Shown piece by piece: positions 44,716-56,201 of a stretch of 64,000 nucleotides of DNA; position 1 is the stretch's first letter; each line of letters begins with the position of its first letter. The position numbers were made by a program, and so were the translations under genes. Location of the stretch: assembly GCA_002917075.1 (NCBI GenBank), contig NTMA01000004.1:248001-312000 (forward strand). Reading direction: 5' to 3'. This DNA is from Hawksworthiomyces lignivorus. Lineage: Eukaryota; Ascomycota; Sordariomycetes; Ophiostomatales; Ophiostomataceae. Below the pieces are notes generated by a model. It was not told where the DNA came from. It ran no database searches and saw nothing but the letters and a program-made list of their open reading frames with translations.

Positions 44716-47700
44716 CGTGGCGGCGCTGTCATGTGTATCTATGCAGTAATGCGCTACACATACAGTCCTTCGCGAGGGTTTGTGCGATGCCAAAGACTGC
44801 CGATTGTTTGTTCCTTTGTTTGTTTCGGAGACAAGCCTGCTTGCTGTCCAGAGCTAGGAGCGTGTGCAAATGTGGTGGCCTGGAAGCGAACTCGCCAGTC
44901 ATACACGTAACGTACACAGCGCAGCCGTCAGCTGTCATTTGCGGCGCTCCCTGTTTCGCAGTACGTGGACAGCCCCACTTCCAGCTCTCTCCCTCAGCCT
45001 TTCCAACGGCCACCCGCAGTACAGTGCGCAAATGTAGATACTGTATAATACGACAATAATACGCGTTGGTTCTTGGCAAGTACAGTGTTTATATTGGATT
45101 GTCTGGAGACACCTTGCACTGTGTGGTCTTGGCTACAGGTTCTAGAACAATTGCCTGTGGCTCGAGGAACCACGGTTGGCGGCCGCGATGAATAACAGCC
45201 GCAAGCTATTCTTTTTTTCATTAAGGGATCGTGGAACCGCTGAACTCAAAGACACAGGTTCTGGCCATAGGATATTGGAGCCGCTGGCAGGAAATTGCCC
45301 TGCAAGATAATCTACGCGAGCACGATTAGAGTGCAAGATAGGAGGGAGGCTCTATTCTTGCATGCCGTCATGGACATGCATCTTATGCAGAAGAGAGAAG
45401 TTCATTGCGAAAAATAAAATAAAAAAACTGTATAGTATATACTTTATATACAGTATGACTGAAAACCTAGTCTGTTAAGTGACCAAGTCAATTGGCCAGC
45501 CTGGGATCGGGATGCGCCTTTGGAAGACAGAAAGAAGCAGAGCTTGCATATGCTTGGACGCCAGGCGGACTACAACCTTGTATTTATACTTTTCACGGAA
45601 TTTCCAGACACGCACGATGAGTTTCTAGGAAATTTTTGTACGAATAATTCAAGATGGCAGCAGTTTCACAGATGCATGCAATGCAAAGTTAAGAGAGGTG
45701 ACGTCATTTCAGATTAGAGATGTCCGAAGGCGGCGCGAGAGTAGAAAAGGCGTGTGAAGTGAGAGAAAGAAGGGTTAGGTAGAAAAGAGAAGAATAGGAC
45801 GCGAGACGAAGAGATGAAGAGAAGTGGCACAGCGCAAAGGAACGTGGCGATCCCGTGCTTGGATGTTGTGCCGCTTGGGGCGAGCAAGCAAAACGAAAAG
45901 GGCAACAAAGCAGGAGACATGAGACAGCCGTTGCAGAGGGCAAAAATAGAAACGACGGAGAAACGGCATAAGACTGGGATGTGCGCGACGTCTGCAGGCG
46001 ATACGACAGGTGTTTGTGGATATGCTTGTTTTTTTATTTTCTGTGCTCTATTTTATTTTTCCCTTTTTTTTTTTTCCTTTTTTCCCTTCTCTCTTTACCG
46101 TTTTTGTTTTGTGTGACTAGTTGATCCCTATCTACGACGACCGTGTCATGAAGCGGCAAAAAGGTCTGCACTGGCCCGTGTGGCACGAGATGCGCAAGTA
46201 AAACAACGCGAGATAAGGAAGAAGAAGCGAGACGGCAAGTTCGCCGGAAGGATGTAGCTTTTAAATGAAAGAAATTACCAACAGGCATTCAGATCAAAGT
46301 GGACGACGACCCAAGAGGCCGGGCGATTGTAATATATCGTCTTGTTGGCTCTAGTGCAATTTATTTTTTTTACTTGGGGAAGACATAAATCGCTCTGAAA
46401 ACGGCTCTTTAGCGGCTCTGTGGCAGATTCTGCTCTGTCGCGTGTTCACCTTCTCTATTCTCCTGTAATCGGATCGTCTTATTCTCTCCGAAAGAGGAAA
46501 ACAAAAGGAACCAGAGAAAAGAAGAGACGACGCATGCTTACCTCCGCAGGGACAGCAGCCGAAATGGCTGTCCTGGCTGTTCTGGCAGTCTTGGCAGCAG
46601 GATCGACAGGTTCTGCGATGCGCCTCAAAGCTTGGCCTTTTGGGGGGGAGGGGGGGGGAAGCTGGTGAGATTGCGATAATGTGAGATATTGGGGGGGAGG
46701 AATCTTTGTACTGCGCTATGTCTCGTAGTAGCATTATATGTACAGACACAGACATCGTACTCGTATTGTTACGCATAATGGCGGGCCAGCCGGAAGAGAA
46801 GAGCACAAAGTACGCACAAGTACGTATGTGTGTACATGCTCGTCCTCCAACGTCCATCGTAAGATGCGCAGCGAAACAACCCCAGACGGAACTTCCAGCG
46901 ACGAACTTGGTTGGGGTGTTTCGTCGCAGCTTTGGTTGGCCACTCTTCTGTGTCTCCTCTGCGTGTCTCCCCCTCCCCCAGCTGCAGCCTCTGGGCAGTC
47001 TGTGTGAGCTGTCAGGCTAGAGACCTGCCCTCCCCTCCCGAACGGATCTGCGCGGCTAGTCGGTCTTGGCTTCTTGGCCCCTGAGCAAGGGGAACAAATT
47101 TTGGCGAGGTTTTCGAACGGCCTAGCTAAAACCATGATCCACCATCCCGGCAGCGTCTGGTCGCTGCAGATGACGCGGCAGTGCGTGGGTCCATGCAATC
47201 GCACAGGATAATAGCGATAGAATGCAGGCGTGTGAGCACATTCCTATGCAGGCGAGAGCAGTGTCCGCAGCCGAGCTTTGGTTCACACGTCCTCTGCTCA
47301 GCATCTTGAGAAACACACACACAAGATAGCGGACAAGGGGCTTTTGTCGTCGCCGTCGTCGTACCTGTTGACGCACTCGTTCTGGGTGGCACGCGACAGA
47401 AATGTCTGTCCTCTCGGAAGGGCTAAAAGTAGACCTAGCATTCCCTGGGGCCTGTCGCTTTTTGTTTCCTCTAGCTCGCCTGGGTCCTCCTCTTGGTTGC
47501 GTTCGCGCCGATCTCCTCAAGACTTGGACTCGTCATCGGCCACGGAACCACACGCACACAAAAACAAGGCCAGGAGAAACATCGAGAGAAGCGGATGGGT
47601 TTCCTCTCTTCCTTTCTGTCTACCGGTCTGGGGATGCAACACCATAATTAGCATTTCTTTATATGGTTTCGACATATCTCCTAATCCGCCTTTTCCCTCT

Positions 47701-48081
47701 CTCTCTCTTCTAGCAGCGTGACCGCTATCGCCCCTGCTTGTTTTTTCCCTTTTTTGTCTCTTGGCATCTTTTTTCATTCGCCTTCTTTTCTTACTTCTTT
47801 TTCTTCTTTCTTCTTTATTTTCATTTCGTTTCATTATATTGGCTTTCGCCAAGAAACCACCAAAGGTCACCTCACGCTCCCCCCTCACCCAATTATATTC
47901 AGCTGAGGCACTTATCACGATATCCATTCTAGCGGGCCAGATTGAGCGTCTGGGTCTTCAGTCTCGTCCAGCTTGGCATTTCCCCCACCCCTATGCCGTC
48001 GCGGCGCAGAGCAAGAAAAGGAGCACGCCCTCTCCCTATCGTGACCCCGTCTCTATTAATTCTAATCGACATAAAAAGAAT
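44716..48081. other. Longest gene-free stretch (divergent spacer)
   Basis: 3.37 kb between the divergent Erd2-like (-) and LicD (+) genes. It contains AT-rich sequence with an inverted repeat near 45427-45454, T-rich tracts near 46020-46110, G runs near 46640-46700, and a pyrimidine-rich stretch at 47690-47820 typical of a promoter or 5' UTR of the LicD gene. Open frames here lack family resemblance. No tRNA or transposon protein was recognised; a non-coding transcript cannot be excluded. Confidence 0.5.
45427..45454. repeat. Short inverted repeat
   Basis: Arms ACTGTATA (45427-45434) and TATACAGT (45447-45454) separated by 12 nt that include the palindrome GTATATAC. It may be a protein-binding palindrome or chance in AT-rich DNA. 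Confidence 0.5.
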
Positions 48082-49318
48082 ATGCGGCCCCGTCGTCTCT
48101 TCTTCTGGAGCGCTTTGCTCGGCTCAGCTCTGGGCGATGCAGATTTTGAATCTGTCCGGAGAAAACAGCACAAAGACATGAGCGGCCGAAGAGGCGACCC
48201 TAAAAACAAGTACTTCCGTATGTTCTACTCCAAGCCGTCTCTACTTCTTGGCTTTCATCGCTAACCTCTTCTCTAGATGAATCAATGTGAGCGACTACGC
48301 CTTACTCTGACTTTTTCTTATCATCCGTTGAGAACCTTCAAGAACTAACCATTCCACGCAACACACAGCTTTCACCCTCATTATGATGGCCGGTAAGTTG
48401 TAGAAATGTGCCTTCCTTACTGGCATTGTATCTCTTTTGTTTGCTGACATGTTCCGTCTCCGCCCCCAGCTTCGCCGACCACGTACTGGAGTACAATGAG
48501 CAGAAGCGCGCACTGAAGAGCCTCGTGCAGACGTACCTGGCCACCTTTGCAGATATCGGCGTCGAGACCTGGCTCATGCACGGCTCGCTTCTCGGCTGGT
48601 GGTGGAACAAGCAGGTATGTTCCTCCCCCTCCTTCTCCTCTTTTAATTCCTTTACGTCTTCTCCTGGACACGCCTGACCAGCTGCTCAGATCATGCCTTG
48701 GGACTCAGACATCGATGTCCAGGTCATGGAGCCCAGCATGTATTACCTTGCTGCGTACTACAACATGTCCGTGTTTCACTACAAGACGCCAAGGCTGCCA
48801 AACGGGCGCGACTATCTGCTGGAGGTCAACCCGCACTTCCGGGTCCGCGAGCAGACGGACACGCTCAACGTGATCGACGCCCGCTGGATCGACACTGAGA
48901 CCGGCCTGTTTATCGACATCACCACCGCACGCTACAACCTGTCTCACCCGGAGGGCGAGGGCATCCTCAGTTGCAAGGACGGCCACGAGTACCGGGTACG
49001 CCTCTTGTATCCGTTTTGTTCATCTTTCTGTACGCATTTTGCTAATTTGGTGTAGGACACCTATCTGTTCCCCTTGCGTGACACCATCTTTGAGGGTGCC
49101 CCAGTCAAGATCCCCTACAAGTACAAAGACATCCTAGAGGCCGAGTATGGCTACCGCGCGCTGGTCAACACAGACTTTCATGAGTATGTCATTTCTTTTC
49201 GTGGCGCTTTTTATTGTGTGCATTCGCCTTTCAAAACTAACCTTGACAAAGTCATATCTTCAGCGACGAGAAGATGGAGTGGATACCCAAGATCAAGATC
49301 ATGGCGCAAGAGGAGTAG
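48082..49318 (+). CDS. LicD-family protein (Mnn4-like), secretory
   Basis: Seven exons: 48082..48217, 48277..48286 (10 nt), 48369..48392 (24 nt), 48470..48614, 48690..48995, 49056..49183 and 49264..49318; 267 residues. Every intron is 59-82 nt with a GT-AG border, and gctaacc or actaacc branch sites flank the 10-nt exon. A short signal-like head (LFFWSALLGSALGDADF) is followed by KYFHESIFHPHYDGRFADHV, FADIGVETWLMHGSLLGWWW and the LicD nucleotidyltransferase motif IMPWDSDIDVQV. Later comes WIDTETGLFIDITTARYN. Fungal relatives such as Mnn4 act in mannosylphosphate transfer to cell-wall glycans in the Golgi (family knowledge); LicD itself is a phosphocholine transferase. The exact donor is unknown. 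It is short for the family but appears complete. Confidence 0.88.
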
Positions 49319-50142
49319 ACGAAATGAATACAGCCTTGCATGCATTGCACGGAGTCATCAAACATGGAATCAAAAGAATGGTGTTTGGGGATCTTCTACA
49401 AGTCCAATTGGGTTTTTGGGCTGGTTTGTCAATTTATTATTATTATTATTATTATTATTTGTTTCTTTTATTCGTCTCCTAACAACTGTCGTATACCCAA
49501 TGGCGAGGCCTGAGAGGATACTATTTGCTGTATCAAGCATGGGAGTTGAGCACAGAATAAAAATCAGAAAGAATATTTCGATTGCAGAAAAAGCAGAAAA
49601 GAGGCCGTCTCTTAATACAAGACGTCGTCTGAAGTTGACAAGGCTGAAAATGCCAAGACTTGCCTCGTATAAGACGAAATGTGAGAGAAGCGCGGCATAA
49701 TAATGACAAGCATAAACCAAATATGAATACACGTATACAGAGTAATACAGGGGGGACAGTGCCAGAGAATCATAGCGACATCGTGGGAATAAGAGAAGTG
49801 TTGTCTGGACGGATTGCGCACTGCCAATCTTAGCGCTTAGGACGCACTAAAACACTAAAACAAGTGCCCAACGGGGCAGATGCCACGCCTGAAGAGTCTT
49901 GGCAAGATGGCCTGGTGTGGGTGGCTCCTTTAGCGCCAGAAGAGTGCTGAAGCAGAAAGCCCCACGTCGCGCCGTATTATTGTAGTTAAGTATTTTACGC
50001 GTCTTCTTTCAACGTCCAAAAAGAAACGAAAGTCAACGTCAGTTCTGTTTGCGGGCCTCTGCCTCTGCATCTTGGCATTGCAACGACATCTATTTCTTCT
50101 TCGCCTCTGCCGGGCGCAATTGGCAAAGAAACTACTTTGGAA
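49319..50142. other. Intergenic, LicD 3' flank and AME1 promoter
   Basis: 824 nt between two plus-strand genes. It has a TTA microsatellite and AT-rich sequence, and no supported gene. Confidence 0.55.
49434..49457. repeat. (TTA)8 microsatellite
   Basis: Eight perfect TTA copies, about 120 nt after the LicD stop codon, probably in its 3' UTR. Confidence 0.9.
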
Positions 50143-52962
50143 ATGGCGACGAGTACGTCTTTTCTTTCCCCTGCTGTGTTGTTGTTCTACATGAGTGCTG
50201 ACGAAAGTGCCAGGTCGCGAAGAGCGCATGCAGCAGCGCATGCGTGGTGCCCAGTATGTTATTTTTTCGATGGCAAACGGCAGTGTGGGAATTAAATGGC
50301 CAGGGATATGGGTGCTAACGTGATGCAGACGACACCAGGTGCAGGAAGCTTCGTTTGACCTTTTCTTTTCTCTGCCGGCAGACCAGGATGCGGCAGTCCC
50401 AGCAACGTCTTCTTCACCAGCCGTACAGGCAGACCAGCCAGAGCCGACGACGATGGCTGCACGCACCACACCCAACACCTCTCCCAAGAGGAGGCGACTC
50501 AACGATGACGGCGAGCCGCCGCGCTCGGCTGCCGCGTCTGCACTGGCGCGTAATGTGCCGGGTGAGGGACAGGAAGAGGTCGGCGAGTCGCCCGCTGACG
50601 CGCCGGGCAGCGGCCGCCGGCGGGCCGTGATGGCGGCGCACGCGGCGGCGGCGGCGTTGCAGCAGGTCATGAGAGGCGGCAGTGCAGCGTCGCCAACGGC
50701 GGCAGCTTCGCAGAGGGCGGCAGCCGCGGGGTCGAGGTCGAACGGGACCACGCGGCAGCGCGCGCTAGCAGCCGCCGTGCGGGGGCCGGACAGCCTGGGC
50801 TACCAGGTGCCTTCATCGTCGCCGCCGGGGCCGCGACGGCGCACAGCTGCAGCAAACGGCCGCTCGCACCCCCTCCGCAGCGGGTCGGTTGCTCTTGGCA
50901 CCGACGCGGACGCGGACGCAGACGGCCAGGACGAGCTGTCGCCCGAATCGGCGGCAGACGCGCAGCGCAGCCTGCCAGGCGCGGCAGCTGGCGGCGGCGG
51001 CGGCGGCATGTTCTCCAAGCTGCAGAACGCAAGACGCAGCGCCGCCGCGGCGGAAGCGACGGCTGGTGAGGCCGACCAGGCCGACGAGCTCTCGTCGCCG
51101 TCGTTTGTCGCAATGCTCGAGCCCGATGTAAACAACAGCGCCAACAGCAACAACAGCGATAACACAAAGACCGCTACCAGCGGCATGATCCCATCATCCT
51201 CGTCGCCGCTGGCGCGCAAGTCAGCGGTTAGCGCGCGGAGGAGGACGACCGCGGCTGGAGCGGACCGTACGTCCAACCCGCCGCGGCGGAGCACGCTGAG
51301 TTCAGTGAGCTCGCGCAGCTCACTCGGGGCTGCCGCTACACCGGCGGGCAGGAAAGACGAAGAGAACGCCGCTGCGGATGACGACCGCGACGAGCTGTCG
51401 CCTGATCAGCCTCCGGCAGCAGAGGCGGCAGCGGCTCCTCGCTCAGCAGCGCCAGCCAGCACAGGGCGAGTCGCCGAGGTGCCGTCGTCCTCGCCTGTCG
51501 GCCGTCCGCGGACGCGGACCTCGCCTCTGCAGAGTGCCTTGTCGTCGTCGTCCCATTCTCCGCAGCAGCAGCAGAAGACGGTGCCACCACGGCGGCGGGG
51601 CCGTCCAGCCCTCAAAGCAAAGAGCTCGCCAGTGCCGACCGTAGAGGAGGAGGAAGAAGATGCGGAAGAGCAGGCGGAAGAAATCGATGCTCTGGAAGCG
51701 GCGCGGATGATCGGACGGAAGCGGCCGCGGCGGAGCGGCGCTCATGAGCTGTCCCCTGAGCTCGGCTCCGATCTTAAGACGACGGAGCTTGGCGAGGGCG
51801 AGAGCCGCGACGACGCAGCAGACACAGATGCGCCAGCAGCGAAGCGCCGGCGGCGGCGGCAGCACCTGCAAGAGCAGAGCCCCTCCACCCAGAACCAGCC
51901 GCGCCCGCCAAGGCCACGCGGGAAGCAGCAGCAGCAGCAGCAGCAGGAGCAGGCTGTGGCCCCCAGAGCAAAAAAGACGAAGCCTGCGGCTAAGAGGAAG
52001 CGGGGCGCACGTGCGGCCGACGACGACGGTGAAAACAGCCGGGATGATCTCGACGGAGACGGCAGCGGCAATGCGCAGGCTGCCGGCCGCAGCCGCGGGC
52101 CGCCCATCCCCATCACGGTGCACCGGTTCGTGCGCGTGCGGACGTCCAGGAGACCGGGCGATGGCGACGACCAGGATGGCGACGGCGACGACGAGCTGGC
52201 GACGGCGCGCGCGAACGGCCTCCTCTACGCAAACCGCAGCGGCGTCAGCGCCGTCGATGTGCTGGCCCAGATCTGCGAGGACCTCGTCGACCAAGCGCTG
52301 CAGCAGGCCGCCGCCAACGCAGACGACCGCGCTGCCAACAGCGAAAACAGCGGTGCCGCCGCCGCCGCGCGCCGTGAGGCCCTCGTCCGCCGCCGCGCCC
52401 TCGAGGCCTTCCGCCAGGAGCTGCGCGCCCGCCTGCTCGAGCAGGCCTCCGCCCTCGACGCCCTGCACGCCCTGCGCCGCCGCGTGCGCGCCGCCTCCAA
52501 GCAGCGCCTCGCCCTGCGCGGCGAGATCCTGCGCGTGCGCGCCGAGCGCGACCAGGTCGGCCTGCGCATGGACGCCCTGCGCCTGCGCCACCAGGAGGCC
52601 GTCGGCCGAGCAATGGTACTGTTGTCTTTTTTTTTTTTTTTTTTGTATTCTGGTGTGTTTGCTGACCTGGGTTGTCCCTGCAGAAAAACGCACATCTCTC
52701 AGCCGCGATGCACGACATCGACCTGGCCGTCGAGCAGGGCCGGGCGGCGCCCGAGCTGACCGCCGCCCAGCAGAAGACCGCCGAGCTAGCCAACCTGGAG
52801 CTGGCCGTCAGCCGCATTGCCGAGCAGGTCGGCGGCGGCGCCAAGGGCAACGGGACGCTCAAGCAGATCATGGCGTTCAACGCCTTCCTCGAGCGGACGG
52901 CCGCCGTGCTCGAGGGGCGCAAGGTGCCGTCTGCCAAGGTGGTGGCAGCCGGCTCAGGATGA
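50143..52962 (+). CDS. AME1: Inner kinetochore protein Ame1/CENP-U (Mis17)
   Basis: Four exons: 50143..50152 (10 nt), 50214..50253 (40 nt), 50329..52615 and 52684..52962; 871 residues. The small exons together give MATSREERMQQRMRGAQRHQ, the Arg-rich N-terminal box by which fungal Ame1 contacts the Mis12 complex (family knowledge). The middle is long, disordered and rich in Ala, Ser, Arg and Gln, with four [D/H]ELSP-type motifs near residues 219, 269, 371 and 489. The ordered C terminus starts PIPITVHRFVRVRTSR, then GVSAVDVLAQICEDLVDQAL and a coiled coil through LALRGEILRVRAERDQVGL. This part would pair with Okp1/CENP-Q in the COMA complex. Much longer than yeast Ame1 (about 320 residues) because of the disordered part. 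A second kinetochore gene, SPC7, lies 8 kb away. Confidence 0.85.
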
Positions 52963-53278
52963 GAGAGGCGCAAGGGCTAGAGATGAGCAGATGGGCCTTG
53001 CTTACGAATTAGACGTGCAATATACCCCCTTCATGACCGCATGCAAAATATGCTCTTCGTATTTCTTTTCTTTTGTGATTCGTGGTGATGTGATTTTGTC
53101 TACAGTGGCGGGTATAGATCCCATTCCATACTGGCCATTACCTCCAAGATTGCCTTTCTTTTTTCAAGATCCCTTCCGATTATGCAAAGTGATGTGCTGT
53201 TATACAAAAAAACGTAGTCTCGTAACGGCCATGCCGCTTTTTACAATCGTCCCGCTCCACAAACGTCCTCCCCTCTCC
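52963..53278. other. Convergent 3' spacer
   Basis: 316 nt between the convergent 3' ends of AME1 and the twin-CX9C gene. AT-rich, no gene seen. Confidence 0.6.
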
Positions 53279-54351
53279 TCACCGTCCGAATAGGCCGGAC
53301 ACCCGGTCCGTCAGCGTCAGCTTGCCTTCTGCCTTGCGCTTCTCTCGCTCTGCCGCCTGCGCCGCCCGCAGCGCCGTCACGCGGTCGGCCAGCTCCGCCC
53401 GCGCCTGCAGCTCCGCCCGCATGGCCGCCTCCTCGGCAGGGCGCTCGCTCTCCGGCAGCTTGGCCAGCTTCTCGTCCCACTGCTTGCGCAGGTCCTCGGG
53501 AATTGGCGGTGACGCTGCTGCAGCTTTAGCCGCCGCAGAGGCAGGCGCTTTAGATGACAGCGGCGCGGCGGGCAGGGCCGGCACCGCCCCCGACATGTCG
53601 GCCACGGGCACCGGCCGCCCCTCGGCCTTGGCCTGCTCGGCGGCAGCCTCCTGGTCCAGCATCCGGTGATACAGCGTATCGGCGTGGATTTGGATGGCTT
53701 CCTCGACGGCCCGGTCGCGGTCGTAGGTTGAGAGGTAGCCGAGGGCCTTGAGGAGGCGCTGCAGAGAAGGAGAGGGAGGGTCAGCTGTCGGCTGGCGCCC
53801 AGATAGACAACAAGAGCGAGGGGAATACGCACCGACTGCATGTTGTAGCAGCGCTCAAACTTCTTCATCTCGGCGTGGCACATGGTCATGCGCTTGCTCA
53901 GCGGCCCGGACTTGATGCACGTGTTCCAGTCGATCTGCTCCAGCGCGCAGTTCTCCAGCGCCGCCCGCCCGATCTGCGCCCGCCGGTCCTTGTAGGCGTC
54001 CAGCACGTCCATCAGCCGCTCGTGGTCCGACTTGGTCTCGCCTTCGATCGCCGCCAGTGGCCGGTACGTCTTCCACAGGTCGGCATAGCGGCCGTCCTGG
54101 TACAGGCTCTCGGCGGGCACGGCGGGCTGGCTCGGGTCTTGCTGGTTTTGTGTTGCAGCTGGTTGTGGCTGTGGTGTCCGTTTTGGAGTCTGTGGCTGCG
54201 GAGCCTTCTTCTCGGCAGCGCCGTCGCCTGGCTGGTACTTGATCGGCGACTCCTTCTGGAGGAACTCGCGGACCTTTGGGTCGAGGTTGGCCAGCGGGTC
54301 CGAGGACGAGCTGCTGTTGCCCTGGCCGAAGAGGCCGTCAAACCAGCCCAT
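53279..54351 (-). CDS. Twin-CX9C (CHCH-type) fungal protein
   Basis: Two exons, 53833..54351 and 53279..53758, joined in phase 0 over a 74-nt intron; 332 residues. I do not recognise a named family. Residues 130-170 carry Cys135-x9-Cys145 and Cys158-x9-Cys168, a twin CX9C arrangement typical of proteins oxidised by Mia40 in the mitochondrial intermembrane space. The N terminus begins MGWFDGLFG, followed by LDPKVREFLQKESPIKY and a Gln/Pro-rich linker, then RYADLWKTYRPLAAIEGETK. The C-terminal third is helical and charged (KQWDEKLAKLPESERPAEEA), likely coiled coil. No presequence is obvious, as expected for Mia40 clients. Localisation is inferred from the cysteine pattern alone; the function is unknown. 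Confidence 0.78.
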
Positions 54352-55181
54352 TGGAGGCGAACAAGAGGAGGCAAGCTCGAAAACGGTCAAGGTATACCGT
54401 TCAATATAGCTCGAGAGAGCAGGGATATTCCCAATGTCTGTCGTCACTTGTAGTCCGATCTGAATCTGCAGCGTACCCGATTTAATTTTTTAAGCTTGCC
54501 CGCTATTTACTGCAGAGAGCTCTCTACGGCTCCAGTGCGGTCACGTGACATAAAACTTAAAAGAAACTCGACTGTCTGAAATCAATTGAGAAATAGGAAT
54601 GTTGACTTGTTTATTTTACTTCTTTTTACGAGTTTTATCCTGAAAGAAAGTAGGTCTCAGAGCAGGTGTTGGCGTGTTCTCTGTGTTATGTTGTGTTGTG
54701 TTGCACGGGTCAGAGATGTTGAGACAAAGACGACATCTCACGATGGCAGCAGTCTACTCAGCGAGAAAAGAGGCACATTAATTTGTTTATGACTTTTTTT
54801 TTGTGACCACCGGTAATTTTGGCCGGACCTTTTTTTAAGCTAATGGAAAACAAAACACGTCCCGAAGGACCAAGGACAGGAGATCCTGGCCTGTCTCGCC
54901 CTTCTCTCTCACCAGTCCATCCACGCTTCTCCGTTCCCGTTTTTTGTGGTTGTGACCGTTTCCCTTTTCCTCCCGTCTCAGCCAAGAGAAGAGAGCAGAG
55001 AAATAAAATAGAGATCCTCGCACGCCTGTCGTCCCGTCCCAAAGCAGCAGAAAGAGACGCAAAACATGGGTTTCCGTAGATGCTTGTAGTCCTCCCTTGT
55101 TTGTTCCCTCAAATCATGGTAGTTTGTATATCTTTTTGGTGTCGGATGCTGTTTATAAGAAATAAAAAAGTAGAAACAAAT
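54352..55181. other. Intergenic, twin-CX9C promoter and uS17 3' flank
   Basis: 830 nt between two minus-strand genes. It holds the promoter of the twin-CX9C gene on the left and the 3' UTR of the ribosomal protein gene on the right. No further gene seen. Confidence 0.55.
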
Positions 55182-56201
55182 TTAGAACTTGCTGAACTTC
55201 TTGACACCCTTGCCAGTCCGGGGGAGCACGCGCAGGACGTTGAAGCGGACAGTCTTGCTCAGGGGGCGGCACTGGCCGACGGTGACCTGGTCACCCTCCT
55301 CGACACGGAAAGCGGGGGAGCAGTGAGCAGCCAGGTTCGTGTGGCGCTTCTCGTAACGGTTGTACTTGGGGATGTAGTGGAGGTACTCTCTCCGGATGAT
55401 GATGGTACGGTGCATCTTGGTGGAGACGACGGTGCCGGTCAGGATACGGCCACGGATGGAGACCAGGCCGGTGAAGGGGCACTTCTTGTCTGTTGACGGA
55501 GAGAACCCCAGTTAGTACACGCCAACGCCATTGAAATAGAATCTCTTCCCCCAATTCGCGTCATTCGCGGTCTCGGATCAACTCTGGCTGGCAAGGCGAA
55601 CAACGATTGTTGGAGAAGAAACGGACCGCATCCTTCGTATGCAGTCGATTTTCAACGCCCTCGAATATCACTTCTAAGTTCACGCTTCCTTGTTGTCGGT
55701 GAATGTCTCTTGTCGCTTCCGTCCAGGGCTCTCATTGGAGACAATCGAGGATCGAAGCCCTTCCCATCATCGCGTGCACGAATTCTTGCAGGAAAAACTG
55801 ACACGCGCTCGAATATTCCAATCGATTTGTTTCTCAGTAATCGTCGTTCGACCAGCCAGCCAGAATGTTTTTTTCGTCGACCTTCTCCTGTTCGCGTCTA
55901 TGAATTGCTCCCTGCTCGCCCTGTCAAGACTTACCGATGTAGCTGCCCTCAATGGCGGTCTTGGGCGTCCGGAAACCCAGACCAACGTTCTTGTACTGTA
56001 CGCCGGAAAGCAAGTAGTCAGAAATAGTTCCTGGAGAGAAAAACTCCGCCTATGCGCATCCTGGGGGTGAAGAGAGAGACGTACCCATCTCCGGCCGTTC
56101 TTGCCCGGGCGGGCGGTCTTGACCTTGGTCTTGGAGTTGAGGAAGATGTGAGGCTGCTTCTGGTAAGCACGCTCAGACTGGACGGTAAGTTCGGTGGCCA
56201 T
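55182..56201 (-). CDS. RPS11: 40S ribosomal protein uS17 (S11)
   Basis: Three exons: 56085..56201, 55935..55995 (61 nt) and 55182..55489; 161 residues. Introns are 89 and 445 nt, the second with a perfect tactaac branch site. Joining gives [20 protein letters not shown], then [40 protein letters not shown] and the C-terminal end VKKFSKF, all canonical for eukaryotic S11. The protein is a primary 16S/18S-binding component of the small subunit. The length matches the family. The long second intron is much larger than others in this window. Confidence 0.97.

Noticed and set aside
55490..55934. Possible box C/D snoRNA in the uS17 intron
   Set aside because: A box-C-like GATGATG is present on the sense strand but no box D (CTGA) at a fitting distance and no terminal stem was seen.
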